Made by a program: the position numbers and the translations under genes. The notes under the pieces are model-generated. The model was given only the letters and a program-made list of their open reading frames with translations, did not search any database and had not been told where the DNA came from. Of a stretch of 45,141 bases of DNA, positions 1 to 12,478 are shown one piece after another. The DNA comes from Gnetum montanum (taxonomy: Eukaryota; Streptophyta; Gnetopsida; Gnetales; Gnetaceae), in assembly GCA_015680685.1 (NCBI GenBank), contig MNCI01015029.1, positions 441,388 to 486,528 of the forward strand. Direction: 5' to 3'. Position 1 is the first letter of the stretch. Each line of letters begins with the position of its first letter.

Positions 1-148
1 AAGTCATTTGTATTTCACACACACGCAATCGTTACATTGCACACAACCGCACGCCGCAACAGCACACACACATACTCACATTAACTACTGAGTTATTTGG
101 AGGTATCTGGGCCTTGGTGTTGCCAGAGACCAGCAGGCACCTAAATCC
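1..148. other. Unassigned CA-rich flank left of the C1 LTR
   Basis: This stretch is rich in CACA runs and has no counterpart in the other two C-type LTRs. It may be flank of the C1 element or a diverged LTR edge. I see no convincing gene in it. Confidence 0.4.
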
Positions 149-953
149 TGTTCGAGGACACTCGTTGGCGGTCGCGTCCCAAACGGTCGCCAACACACGC
201 ATGATCCAGTTGAATTCCAAGGACTAAGTGCCTATGTGTCTTTGTGAAACAATAATGGATTGGTTAATCATTGTCTTCCCTAACTTACTTGTATGTCACC
301 ATTGTATGGTTAAGTAAGCTTGAGGCATATGATTTTTATGGCTTTTATGTGTTTTATATCCTACACTAGTGAGGAGGGGGAGAGAGATAACTAAATAACT
401 AATCTTAATTAACTACTCATTAACTAAGTTCGAATTACTCCTAACACTAGTATTCATTCCTACTTGTCGTACATTTCCTAAACCAGTGCAACACTACTGG
501 GATTACCAAACACTAATTGTCACTAGGTTACCAAGCACTACACACATGCTTAAAGTGATCATACTAAGTGTATTTAACTAAGAGAGTTGTCGGGTGAGAG
601 AAATAATTAATTAACTAGGAAAGAATTAAATAATAATTAATGCTAATTAATCTATTATGAATGCTGCAAGGTTTATCATAAAATTCATCTTTATTCTTGT
701 ACACAAAATGTGCTTAGGTACACAATGCTCGAATAAAGATCCGTTCACTCTATGAATCCTACTACAAGCACGTAGAAATAATTCTAACTCTGGAGGGAAA
801 AAATGATAAGAGTTTGGCTAAGGGACTAACTGTCTAATGTGGAAACCAAGGGTGCCTCCTCTTATTTATAGGTGAGAAGATAACCCCCAATATCAGGTAT
901 CTAACATCGCATGGCTGGATCCAATATCGCAGATGCGATATCACGGTTCATCA
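149..953 (-). repeat. 3' LTR of element C1 (C-type LTR)
   Basis: The sequence aligns by eye with 6674-7551 and with 44285-45141 through several blocks: the CATGATCCAGTTGAATTC area, the GGTATGGTTAAG area, a long stretch of TAACTA words, and the AAGGTTTATCA...GAATAAAG block. The right end is TTCATCA at 953, followed by a purine tract on the minus strand, so this is the 3' LTR of a minus-oriented element. A minus-strand TATAAATA lies at 863-870 and a minus-strand AATAAA near 690, which fits U3 to the right and R/U5 to the left. The left edge is diverged; 149 (TGTTCGAGG) is my best guess and could be off by tens of bases. Confidence 0.7.
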
Positions 954-964
954 TACCCCCATGA
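954..964 (-). other. Polypurine tract of C1
   Basis: On the minus strand the LTR is directly preceded by ATGGGGGTA. The homologous place in C2 (7552-7562) reads GTGGGGATA. A purine run abutting an LTR is the usual primer site for plus-strand DNA in Ty3/gypsy elements. Confidence 0.55.
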
Positions 965-3075
965 CTGAATGAAAATTCATCCTCAAGTTGCTTACAAAAT
1001 ATTGGGAAGGTATGGGATTATTGACTGAATGACCATTGACAATGGAACGGGGTGATAGACTCAACGTGCCCTATGAACAGATCAACAATACAATACATGA
1101 CAGCATTAGTGTTTATGACCTCTAAGGTGAAAACTATACATAAATGACATCTAGCCTTTATTCGGCAATTGGAAGAGGAGAGAGAGAAAAAGAATAAGGT
1201 GTGTTGCTGCGGATGCCAAGATTGCACCTTCTATTATTTATCCATAGCCACACCACCAATCTTGCTCCTTTTGTAAATGCTCCAATTCTGGTCCATCCTG
1301 AGTGTTTCCTCCAAGCCTAGTCCATTTTTGTATGATTGCCATATGCACACACAACAGAGTCACAAATGAGCGAGGGTACATAAATCACAATGCAGTTGAT
1401 ACCTTTCCTCAATGTAAAGTGCATTGGCTAAGTTGTGGTTATGGCAGATACTGATTCTAGTGTTTTAACACTAGTGACTACCTAAGGTGTAGGGGTTAGA
1501 AAAAATTTAAAAAATTTGTGCTAGGGCTCCCATGACTAAGCATGAACCTCTGGTAATGATAGGATGAGAAAAGATAAGGAATAAGAAAGATGGAGAAAAA
1601 GCAAAAATGACAACGCCAATAAAATGGATGTCATAGATGGGGATGAAACAAAAAATTGTTAAATATAGGAAACATTTAAAGACAAGAAGTTAACAAATGC
1701 ACAAAAAAGGAATGCCAGTGGATCCTCCCCAAAGTAGACTCATGCCCTTTGATGCCCTAACAAACCCACAAACCAAAGAGTGCGTAGGCTCTAGGAATGT
1801 TATTTGAAGCAAGAGTTAAAAACTCACCCACAATAAAATACCAAGGAAAAATAATGCATCAACTAAGATATAGAATAATGATAAAATCAAAAATGAGGTG
1901 AAAAGTGGAAAAGAAAGGTAGAGAGGAGAGAATGGAATGGACACCCAAGAACAAGGTGGTGTAAAGTTCCTTGTGTGTGTTTTATGGTTAATGTAATTGA
2001 GTAGAACGCATTCCAAATCTAGGCTCAACAAACCTCATTCAGTGACCTCACATCAACACATTTGAGCATCCTATCCTCTTGAAGTAACAAGAATGCCTCT
2101 ACAAAAATTCACCACCATTTCAAGGAGAGTGAGATGGAGAATCAAGAAACTAGAAAGGGCCTTAGTTAGAGGGAACCTTTAGGCATGGGCAACATGTCTT
2201 TCCAGTGCCATAACCAGTGCATGTAGCCCAAGTTCATTATTATGTCTAAGGGGTGTGCTTTGAATTCTCACTTTTGCTTTTTTTTTTTTATGTTTTTTCA
2301 TGAGAACCACACCATACAAAGACTTATTTTTATGCACTCAACTGCTGGAGATTTGATGAATAGTCAGAATGATGAAAAACCCAAGGAAAAGCATCCAAGA
2401 ACTTAAGAGAATAGCTAGCACAAATGCATTGAATCCCCTTGAAGTCATACCATTTTCATCCCTTGAATCTTTCCTTAGTTTCAGAAATACCCAACCACCA
2501 ATTTGTTAACAATTTTATTAGAGAAAGGGACTGTATAGTTCCAAGCCAAGGGAGACCATAGGATTTTATTGATGCATGAATGACATGGTCTCATTACCTG
2601 TTTAATCAAAGGAACCATACCTTAATATAAACATCATAATTCAAAGGTAAAATCCAAACATTAGCAATCAGTATGGTATCATTCATGCCACCATCATGAA
2701 TACTTATCGGGTGACAAAAAAAATAAAGTAATGACACAAAAAAGGGTAAAAATATGAATGATGGTGTAAAACAAAAAAAATAAAGGGTAAAAATATGAAC
2801 GATGGTGTAAAACAAAAAAAAATAAAGGTTAAAGAAATGTGTAAAAAAAAAAATTCAAAACAAAAACATGTAAAACAAAAATGTATAAAATAAAAATTTA
2901 GAAAGAAATGAGAGCCTTCAATGGTTAGTAGAGGTGGCCATCCTCCCCATGATAGAGTTTGAAGGAGGAGATTCGAAATAATGAGCAAGGTTGCCCACCT
3001 ACAGAGGTAGCATATGTTCTAGCTGTCCTAAACTCATGGAAAGGTTTTTTTTGTTGCACGTTGACTAACAGTCTC
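965..3075 (-). other. Noncoding 3' region of C1
   Basis: There is no coherent coding frame here; the short ORFs come from low-complexity DNA. The part from about 1230 to 2990 is homologous to about 10980-12440 in C2, for example the shared words GGCATGGG-AACATGTCTTTC and ACCACACCAT-CAAAGACTTATT. Positions 2700-2900 are A-rich short repeats built on GTAAAACAAAAA and GGGTAAAAATATGAA, also seen at 12300-12420. It lies between integrase and the 3' LTR. Confidence 0.6.
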
Positions 3076-3079
3076 TTAT

Positions 3080-4345
3080 CTAGGCTCTAAGGTTTATATA
3101 TGGTCATGGCCCCTGAAGGAAAAGTTGCATAGATAATGTAAGGTCCTTCCCACAGTGTTTGAAATTTGGTATGTTGTGAGACATGTGGGGTTCTAGTAGA
3201 GAACCTTATCTTCAGTTCATACTTAACTTTCCTAATTTTTAGGTCATGATGTTGTTTATTAAATGCCTTGTGAAACTCATTAGATGATAGGGTAGCTAGT
3301 CGATTCTCATCTAACAAGTTAAGAGTCATCAACCTTTGTTTTTGTGCTAGATCAAGGTCAAGGTTGAGGTCACATGTCATGGCTAGTGTATGGAGATCAG
3401 TTTGGATAGGAAGGGATGGAAGTTTTCCATACACTAACTTGTAGGGAGAGTAGCCTATAGGGAGTTTCCATGTGGAGCAGTATGCCCAAAGAGCATTGTT
3501 TAGTTTACTGCTCCAGTCTCACATATACTTGCTAATGGTTTTGGTTAGTATCTTAGTAATATCCCTATTGATGACCTTGGCTTGACCATTCTCTTGGGGG
3601 TGGTATGGTGTTGTTAATTTATGCTCAACCCCTAAGTGTTGCATTAACTTTTGAAAAGTTACACTTATGAAGTGTGTAGCATTGTCTAAAATAAGTGCAC
3701 ATGGCACACCAAACCTATTGATGACTTGTTGTTGAACAAATCGTGCAGTTGTAGATGATGTGAAATCTTTTACGGTAGCTACTTTAGCCCATTTTTTAAA
3801 ATAGTCTATGGCAACTATGATGTAATATTTTCCATTGGAAATTGGTGTAATGGGCCCCATGAAATAAATTACCCAAATGTCGAACGGTTCTAACAGTTAA
3901 ATCCATTGTTGCAGACCCTCCATTCTAGTAGTCATTCCCCCATCATGTGTACAACACTCACAAGATTGGATGAATTGATGGGTGTCATGACCCCACAAGG
4001 GCCCTCATGAGCATATTGAAGAACTTTCATTTGATCTCTATCGGGAACACACCATCGAACCAAGCCATCAAGACATACTTTGTAAAATTGTCCATTGATT
4101 TCCATAAAGTACTTGGCTCTGTGAAAAAACTATTGTTTCTTCTTAAGGTCTAGCTCTTGTGGCGTTTGTTGGGTAAGGAGATAGGTAAGAATGCTACTGT
4201 ACTTGTTTGTCTCTATGGGTGATTGGTTATTCACTACATTGGCAAAGAGGAACTCATTAGGGAAATGATCGAAAATTGGATACTCATCCTCTTTGTTGGA
4301 ACCATCATTTGAAGTGATGGTAACGTGCTTGTTTCTCAAGTTGAA
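3080..4345 (-). pseudogene. C1 Ty3/gypsy integrase remnant
   Basis: Read on the minus strand from 4340 downwards, this is the end of RNase H, a degraded integrase zinc-finger part, the integrase core and the C-terminal part. The open piece 3860-3519 shows the core: YYIIVAIDYFKKWAKV, FGVPCALILDNATHF and TPYHPQENGQAKV, so the DN-A-F and H-P-Q-NGQ motifs of the catalytic centre are recognisable. The second acidic motif reads DNATHF where the family usually has DNGTQF. The piece 3434-3087 ends in FQTLWEGPYIIYATFPSGA, the usual C-terminal integrase motif. Several stops and frameshifts separate the pieces, so no intact protein is made. The partner RT is missing because the region right of 4345 is unrelated. 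The element type is Ty3/gypsy, non-chromoviral by appearance. Confidence 0.85.
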
Positions 4346-4568
4346 GACCTAGGTTCAAGCCTAGGTGTAGGCACTTGAAGAGATTAGGCTTTTGCTCATC
4401 TACTGAACATCCTAGGATCCCACTTTGTAGGATGAGCATTGAGGGTCTAGGTGATGATCCATTTAGGCATAGTAGAAGATATATAACTTCTCATTGCCCA
4501 TAAAAATTGAACCCATGACTTCGAGTTTTTAAATCAAGAGCCTTACCTCTAGGCTAATGCCTCATTGT
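4346..4568 (-). repeat. Possible tRNA-derived SINE
   Basis: On the minus strand a TTAGCCTAGAGGTAAGGC stretch resembles a pol III A box and a GGGTTCAA stretch about 45 bases later resembles a B box, with a second GGTTCAAG on the plus strand near 4350. The insertion would interrupt the RNase H/integrase coding sequence at about 4345. I cannot find a clear target duplication or tail, so this is only a candidate. Confidence 0.25.
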
Positions 4569-5740
4569 TAAATAAGAATTCAACTGTAAATGGGTTATGG
4601 TGAAGGAAGGTGTCAAAATCAAAAAGAATGGTTATAATTACATCCCAAGACATATAGCCAATATGATACTTTATTATTTCTAACATTTCACCAACCTATT
4701 TATCCTAGACTAGTAAATGGAGATATTAGACATGTGTGTTGATCTTCTTCAATGACAATAGGAACTAGATAGAATGACTATAATTACTATGAAGGCAAAA
4801 AGTTTTGTATAGAAATTTATTGAATGCATTTACATAAAATTATATTTTTTTGATTTATGTGCAATGTTGCTAGACAAAGGCTACGGTGATTCAAGCAACA
4901 CCCTTTAAATGGCATCTAAATAAAAATTTCAAAAGATAAACCCATGTTTAGAGATCACTAAAAAATTGCAAGTGTAAGTTGTCATAGAGCACACAAGATA
5001 CTTTCTTTGAAAAATACATTATGACTAAGATACAAAGAAAATTTAAGTTCTAGCAATTATAAAGTTTAATTATTTTAATGTACTTTTATGTTTTTTACTC
5101 ATCATTTAGAGTGAGGTTAAGTTGCTATTTTCTCAAATAGTAAGACATTGATTTATGTCAATCATAGCAACTTAAAAAGAGACTAGAATTTTTCTCATCT
5201 ATAGGCCCAAGACCCACTTGTTAAGATAACTATTGGACCTCAAGTTTACACATGATATGTAATGAATGCATATCCTATGCATTATCTCTATTTTTGAAAA
5301 GGAAAATGAGGATTAATAGATAACTAATGATAGTTTTTGGAAGTGCATTGCACATTCCATACATTTATCATGCAATAGGTATGGGATAATAACAAAAAAA
5401 CAATTATTACTTAGTCACTTGAATGAAGTAACCTACTTAGGGACAAAACAAAGATTTTCTAAGAACCTTTTCAAAGTTCTAGTCTTTTACAACCATAAGA
5501 TAATTAATTTTAGTATGATATATGAATAACTCAAGGATTTTTTTATTATTGAACTTTTACACATTTTTTATAAAAAATTTATAAATTTTTTTGCATAATT
5601 TAGAGTTGCTCACTAAAATTAAAGCTATGACCTAGGTTTCTAGGTCAAAAGTCTCACAACTAATATGTCATTGTAAAGAATTTTTAAATAGGTTTGATAT
5701 TCTCATCGAATGCATGTTCTTCTCATTTATAAAAATCACT
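4569..5740. other. AT-rich unassigned region
   Basis: I see no frame, repeat unit or family match here. It may be the decayed 5' part of the LINE remnant to the right. Confidence 0.4.
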
Positions 5741-5749
5741 ATGCTTATG

Positions 5750-6560
5750 TTGTTTAAGAAATTAGTAGTAAATTATTTTAAGGCTTTGTATGCTTTCAAA
5801 AATAAGTGCAAGGATTTAGGCCTCTAGGCTTGGAAGGTTAGAAAATTTTTTTGTTTAGCCTATTGTTTATCATACTATAGTGTACAAATGTGTTGTTTGG
5901 GGACCTAGACTCTATGAAAAACTTTGGAAATATATTGAAAGTGAGGAAATAAACTTTCTTCCCAATTATTAAAAGGTGAAGATGTAAATGCCTTACTTAA
6001 TGTTATTATGTGAATGTAATTTATTACCTTTAGAAGAAAAATCTTTGTCTCAGTTCATTTTATATGCTCATAGCTTGCATATCTCAAGGCAAGACAAATT
6101 CTCTAAAGTAGTTATTAAAGATTTTCAAGACCATGGTTGGTATTTTTAGGAGATGTAATGATTGAAAAAATGGAATATCTCTTGGGAGGACATGTAGTAA
6201 AATCCTAAGCATATTCGACAAGCAGGCAAGTAGAAGGCTTTAACATAGATGTAAACTAATGTGGATGGAAAAATGATAATTTTATTTACACCACATTAGA
6301 TCTAATAAAATAGATGTAGGAGCTCACAATCTCTTAGCTAAAATTCTCATTAAGTATTAAAATGTTATTAGCAAGCTTCACTTAAGTTATCATCAACTTA
6401 GAATTGAACATGGAAGATGGATTCAACTCCCTCGAGAAGAGCACATTTGTAGGTTATGCATATTAGGAACCCTTGAAGATGAGTTACATAAGTTTCTCTC
6501 TTATGATATGACTAACCATTTGAGATAGTGTTACAATGTTATAACAAAAAGCATATATGA
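5750..6560 (+). pseudogene. Decayed LINE (non-LTR retrotransposon) RT C-terminal remnant
   Basis: On the plus strand several short frames read like the end of a plant LINE ORF2. There is a CLVWGPRLYEKLWKYIES-like stretch (about 5890-5940, in shifted frames), a MPYLMLLCECNLLPLEE-like stretch (about 5985-6040) and VVIKDFQDHGWYF (about 6107-6150). The zinc-ribbon-like end is HQLRIEHGRWIQLPREEHIC (from about 6390), followed by RLCILGTLEDELHKFLSY. Cysteines of this last motif are preserved. Stops and frame changes are frequent. It lies between C1 integrase and the C2 LTR, so it probably inserted in C1 before or after C2. Confidence 0.6.
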
Positions 6561-6673
6561 TTTATTTTTGATGCCCCCATTGGTACTTGGTCGATTTGTA
6601 GAGTTCATCTTTATTTTTCATGAAAATGTAATATTTGTCTAATAGATTCTACGGATCTTGAAATGTAATAATG

Positions 6674-7551
6674 TGATGAGCGGTGAGTAGACACTACGCT
6701 CAACCATACGAATTAATAAGTGTTCATGCACAATTTGGTTGAATTCTATGGACTTATAGCCTTCTAAGTACACTAGTCTCTAGGAAGTGAAACTAACCAT
6801 TACAATCATTGTGTTTCCAATTACACTTGTGAAATGCAAAGGTATGGTTAAGTGTAACCGAGGCATATGATTTTTATCATTTTTACATTTTATGTTCTAA
6901 GTTACCTAAGAATAAAGAATGATGAATAAAGTAATTTAATTTCTAATTTAATCTATCTAACTAACATTTAACTAATCCTAACATAAGCATCTATTCCCAC
7001 TTGCCATCCACATTCTAAACATGTTTAATGCTACTGGTTTATCAAACATTAAGCATTACTAGAATTACCAAGTGCCAAGCGTATGCTTGAAGTGGTTGTA
7101 CTTATGTACTTAACTAATTACTATTTAATTTAGCTTAGTGTAGCTCAATTAATTACTCAATTACTTAAAACATTAAAGGAAATTATTTAAAATATTAAAT
7201 GCATAAAGAAAATAATTAATCTATTTCAAAGTGTTGCAAGGTTTATCAGAAAGCTCATATTTATTACCACACACACTATAGTGCTCAGGTACAATAATAC
7301 TTAAATAAATATTTGTACATTCTTTGACTCTTATTGTAGGCACTTAGAAAAATATTCTAACTTTTGAATGATAAAACTGTAAGATCTTGGATACAACTAT
7401 GAGGCTTATACCATATATGGGGTTGGTGAGTGCATATTTATAGGAAAAACAAGGAGCCTCGTTGATGGATACGTGTCAACGAGTCAAACCCTATGTCAAT
7501 GAGGTCTCGTTAACAACATCTCATTAACACAACCAACGAAATGACTTATCA
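6674..7551 (-). repeat. 3' LTR of element C2 (C-type LTR, 878 bp)
   Basis: The LTR begins TGATGAG and ends CTTATCA. It shares blocks with the LTRs at 149-953 and 44285-45141, including CTCAACCATACGAAT near the left edge and CAAGGTTTATCA. The minus-strand TATA (TATAAATA) is at 7435-7442. A minus-strand purine tract follows at 7552, so this is a 3' LTR of a minus-oriented element. It sits inside C1 sequence. Confidence 0.75.
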
Positions 7552-7562
7552 TATCCCCACAA
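7552..7562 (-). other. Polypurine tract of C2
   Basis: The minus strand reads GTTGTGGGGATA directly before the LTR. Downstream, a shared block of about 65 bases (TCATCCTCAA...GGTATGGGATTATTGAC) is also present after the C1 LTR, which supports the boundary. Confidence 0.55.
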
Positions 7563-7861
7563 CTAAATGAAAGGTCATCCTCAAATTCTTTACAAAATTT
7601 GGAAAGGTATGGGATTATTGACACATACAACAAACATACAAACTACACAATAAAAACTAAGTGCCCAAAGTGTATGATTTTACAATGATTACAAAATTTT
7701 GGTATTCAAGAAAATGAAATTGAACACAAGGATAAAATTGATAAATACATTTCCTCACATGATGCAAAGACATTGGAGAAGATCAGATGGTCCCAAGAAA
7801 TGGAGGCTTCTAAGGCTTCAAAGGACCTTCTCTTGCTTCGGGCACATGTAGTAGTTGAGGT

Positions 7862-10660
7862 AGTTATGATTAATCGATAGCGACTACATCATCTGGTGGA
7901 AGACGAAAGGCATTCAATAGTACCTTGATCTTCTCCTTCTTGCCCCTAGGATCTTTCATGGTCCACATAGCAACTCGAATGTGGGCCAGAGTAGGAAAAA
8001 GCCAGGGATATGGCATTATTAGGAACAACTCCTTCATGTTGATAGACCAAGTAGTGAATAGTTTGCTCTCACCATTAAACATCTTGAGATCATTCTATAG
8101 CTCTTGCTAATTGTTCATCCTTTTGTCCAGGTTCTTAGTAGCAGATCTTTGATTGGTGAATTATACCATGACAACCTTGAGTTCAGCATTAACAATTTTA
8201 AGCTTTTTCTTGGTCTCCTTATGGGTTTTGAACTCTACCTCATACAACAAGTACAAGCTAGCCACTTTCTTCTCCAAATCTAGTCATAGCTATCTAATAG
8301 TTAGCATTGTCAGGTTTGCATAATAGAGATTTACAATCTCCATGTACTCCATCATTTCCTTGATTTGCAGCTCTTTCATACAAATCTCTACATTGTTATA
8401 GTCATTGAGCCCATCAAAGATAGGTTTCTAGACATCACCTCCTTACTTGAGTTGTTGGAGGGCCTTGTTGACTTTTGCCTTTGCCATCTAGATGTGTTTT
8501 TCATTGATTTATTTTTGTAGAATTACTTGATCTCTATAATGATTCTTAACTCTATTGAATTTGAGAGCCTCATTCTTCCAAGTAGCTATCCCTATCGCAG
8601 ATTTTTGGTGAAGGGCTTGAACTTCCTCCATGGAGAAATTTCTATTTTTAGTTGCCAATCTCCTTAGTTTAGTGTTCACTTTGGCTAGCTACTCTTACTG
8701 TTCTACTACTTCTGCACATCAACATTCCATAGGTGATGATTTTCTATGGTTTAGATTTCATTCTTGTGGTGCTTCTGGATCAATTCTTTTTGAATGGTTT
8801 ATGTCTTAGCATTAGCCATGGATTGGTCAAAGATAGCTATCTCCTTTGCATTCTCAACCTATTTGAGCCTATCCTGAACTTGTTGAAAGCCTTCATCACA
8901 TGTTAGCTCAGGGTTAAGAAACATAGGATTATCAAGATAAAGTCTTAATTTTGCAAAATTTATAGCCAAGCATTGGATTTGTGCTTGGTCTATTTCAAGT
9001 TACTCCTCAAATATGATGCACCTAAAACTTTCCTCTAGTAGCTCGATCTAGGTTGTCACCTTGGTATCAAGAAGATCAAAGATATCCAGAATTGGTTACC
9101 TGGTTCTCACTAGTTGGTCCAGCAACTCCTTGTGTTGGGCTACACCTATTTTGCTACTAATTATTCTTGTTGATGTTTGCACATGTTTGAGTGTAGAAAC
9201 TTCTAGTATAGATGCCACAAGTGTATTTAAGACCTCAGCAATTCTATTAGAAACCACCTCTACCATTATCTCTTGCCCATGGTGATGCATCACCAAGATA
9301 GTTGGCCCCTCGTCCTCCTCTAAATGCATCAAGAACTTAGTGGCATTCCCAAAGATTTTAGGGAAATATTGTTGTTGTGAGAGAGATATTGTTACCTCTC
9401 AAGCATTAGGATTTGATCTCATGGATAGCTAAATTCTTTGGGCTAAGAAAATTGGCCTAATGTCCTCCATTTGGTTGATGGTTCAAGCCACTTAGTTGAG
9501 GTAACTCATTGCTAAGTGATACATAGATGGATCACCACCACTTGTTCCTACTTATTGCTCTTTCGTGCACAAGTGTTTCTCTTTGATGTCATGCATGTGA
9601 TCAAGGGTAGCATGAACCTTTGGTGTTGTTTCACGAGTGGATGATGGAGGTGGTGGTTGTTATTCCTCTTGTTAGATGATCTTAGTAAGCATCTTATGTT
9701 TCATCATTTCTACCCAAGAAGAAAATAGAGTACGTTGAATTGCATCATTCATATAGTATGTTATGCCTCCCCTCTTGCATAATTTTCTAATGTGACATGA
9801 AAAGGAAAGTGCATTCCTTCCATGTTTATTTTCTTTAAATTGCTTCTCTATCTTAAGATTGATTAGCTATAGCAGGTTGACAAGGAATCGACTACTTAGA
9901 GTGGCACATGCACAAATAGAGAAGGTGGTGATCTTGCTTGGCCTCACTATTGGATTAAGGTGGAAGGCTAGAATCTTGAAGTATGCATGCTCCATTGTGA
10001 TGAGTGCACCAAACGTCTTACGATTGAATCCATAACATTTCTGTGTCCATTCATTCTTGATTCTAGGATCTACTTGCATGGTGAATTTTGCAAGGTTGGC
10101 CCTAGTTTTTGGTAACCTAAGGACTTCTACAATGATTTTCACTAAGTAGGACACCGAAATGTGCTTGACTTTGACCATTGAATTAGCTTGCTAATTATTC
10201 TAGAATAGATATACATCTCCAATGTACCACTCCCTACTAAAAGTAATTATGAACCACATGGGAGAGTTTTGCAGCTGATCTTAGACTTCTGGTAGTGTGA
10301 ACTCTAGGAAAGATCCAAATTTTAATTCTTCAAGCATTGATTTTTGGACCTTTCTATTTGTGATTTTCTTTAGACAGGCTTCCATCAAGGTCACCTCAAG
10401 ATTTGGTCTTGGTTTGGATGCCTCATCTCAGTGAGATTTTTTTGATGTAGCACATTCTTCAAGAATTTGTTAGACAAATTCCACTTTGGGCTCCTCCTAA
10501 AGAGGTTTCATTGCATGGGTCTTTGCTTGTTCATGGAGATATTCTTGACCCCTTCCCATTTTTCACCATTTGTTCCTTGGTTGGAATGGTCAACCTTCCT
10601 ATATGTGCTTTTCCTTAGGTGTCATTTGCAGTCACAACATAACCAAGGATTATCATTCAG
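7862..10660 (-). pseudogene. Decayed extra gene of C2, unknown function, coiled-coil C-terminal part
   Basis: Read from 10660 down to 7862 on the minus strand, one broken protein of about 900 residues can be followed. The best open stretch is 10178-9867, and coding character continues to about 9700 (pieces such as NEWTQKCYGFNRKTFGALI, NALSFSCHIRKLCKRGGITY and TLFSSWVEMMKHKMLTKI). A piece at 9332-9096 follows (HGQEIMVEVVSNRIAEVLNT). The 8900-8100 part is rich in K/E/L with heptad-like spacing, so probably coiled coil, and the end lies at 7862. Stops and frameshifts are frequent. It lies in the sense orientation next to the 3' LTR, where Athila- and Tat-like elements can carry an additional ORF. 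C1 lacks it. I do not recognise a domain; a plant mobile-domain-like fold is possible but not shown. Confidence 0.5.
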
Positions 10661-12478
10661 TGTGTAACTTATAATATTTAAGTACCTTTCTCATTGGGCA
10701 GTTACACTCTAGATTAAGTTTGAACCTTGTCATATTAATTATTTTATTATTATTTTAATTATTTTAAACTTAGAATGTTATCAAAGTTTGTTGGAAGGGT
10801 TCAATGTTTATAATTTGATGTTTTAATGTTGGTTTCGTTGTTAAATCTTTCTGGTAGTTAAAAAATTGTTCAAGAAATTTTTTGTTAGAAACTTAAGGTT
10901 TGTGATCGCCATGACAAATAGCTTACCTTCGGTAGCTACAGGGTCAGATAATGAAGTGAATCAAATAAATGGTTAGGATGATATGGCTCTTGGAAGGTTC
11001 TAGGCTCCAAAAAATTCAAAAAATCCATCCTCGGTTATGAGAAAATGTGAAAAATACTAATCTTTGTTGTCTATTTATAGGCAAGTGGACCCTTACGTTA
11101 ACGGGGTCTCATTTACACATGGGCTTCATCAATGGGTACCTATCTATAGAGCTTATGCCCAAAATTTTTAAGGATAAGAAACTTAAATAGCCAAATCAAT
11201 AGATATGCAAGGGTCCTTCCCATAGTAGGCATATGCCCTTTTGGCCTTTTCATAATCTCAACTAAGGAGTATGTGGGCCCCACAGTTGATTAACGGTTAT
11301 GAAAATTTAAGCACTAAAATTAGAAGAATTTATCTAAGAATTTCAAAATATCAAACTAAGATATTGAACAAAAATAGAGAGATCAATAGTGAGGTGAGTT
11401 ATGGAAAGAATTAATGGATGAGAGAGAAAATGGAATGAAATTCCCAACTATGGTCACATGAATTCTGTGGTGGATTCTATGGTTAAGTAACTTGATAAAG
11501 TCCATACTTAGTTCAAATCAAAATCAACCACTTTCAGTGACTTTGCATTGCCACTCGAACATTAGACCAACCCCTTCAGACACAAAAATGCTCCCATAGA
11601 TCAATCATTATTCCTTAATTGAGAAGAAAAGAGAAGTAGGAAATGTGAAAGGGCCTTACTTAGAGGGGACCTTAGGCATGGGTAACATGTCTTTCAAGTC
11701 CTATAACTAGTGCTTGTAGCCCGTTATTTTGTCTAAACAATGTGCTTTGAATTTTCATCATTTTTAAAAAAATGTTTTTATGGATTTTTGGATTGGAACC
11801 ACACCATGCAAAGACTTATTAACTTGTTGTTATTGGTTGACATCGAACAGTAAGAAATCCATGAAAACAAATTTATCATCAAGTATGTAGAAAGGCACAA
11901 AGAGCAATGAATCTTATTGAAGTCACACCCTTTTCAAACCTTTGAATCCTTTCCAAGTTTGGAAACTACCAAGGTCACAAGTTCATTAAAGTTTCATTAA
12001 TGAAAAAGGGACCTCATGCTTTCAAAACTAGAAAGATCATAGAGTTTCTGGATGGGTGGATGATGTGGACTCATTGCCTATTCCATGAAAAACAAACTTT
12101 TTCTTAATTATCAATCATCAAAATTCAAAAATAGAAACCAGACATTAGTAATCAAAGACATTAAATACATATCACCAATAGAAAACAACTATAGCATTAC
12201 TATGTCCTCATGGCAACAAAGCATTTTATTAGAAAATAAGAAGAAAAATTCATACTAAAATAAATTAATATATTTAAAAATTTGAAGATATTCAAGAAAG
12301 TCAAAATGTACTAACGATGTTATAAAACAAAAATTGGAAAAATAACAAAGTGTAAAANTATATAAAAATAAAGAAAGTGTAAAATAAAAAACTATAAAAC
12401 AAAAATCTAAAAAAACTAAGAGCCACTTTAATAATTAGCATAGATGTCCATCTTTCCTTTATTGACCTAAATCATCGG
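10661..12478 (-). other. Noncoding region of C2, interrupted by element A
   Basis: The part from about 10980 to 12440 is homologous to about 1230-2990 in C1. At 11080-11150 a minus-strand TATAAATA context with GGGTCTC words resembles the right part of the C2 LTR (7430-7540), so a diverged LTR piece may be buried here. Positions 12240-12420 are A-rich. One ambiguous base is at 12358. The region stops at 12478, where the LTR of element A begins; C1 homology there corresponds to about 2955. Confidence 0.5.

Noticed and set aside
1018-2988. Short minus-strand ORFs rich in F, S, L
   Set aside because: Low-complexity A-rich DNA read backwards; not kept in C2.
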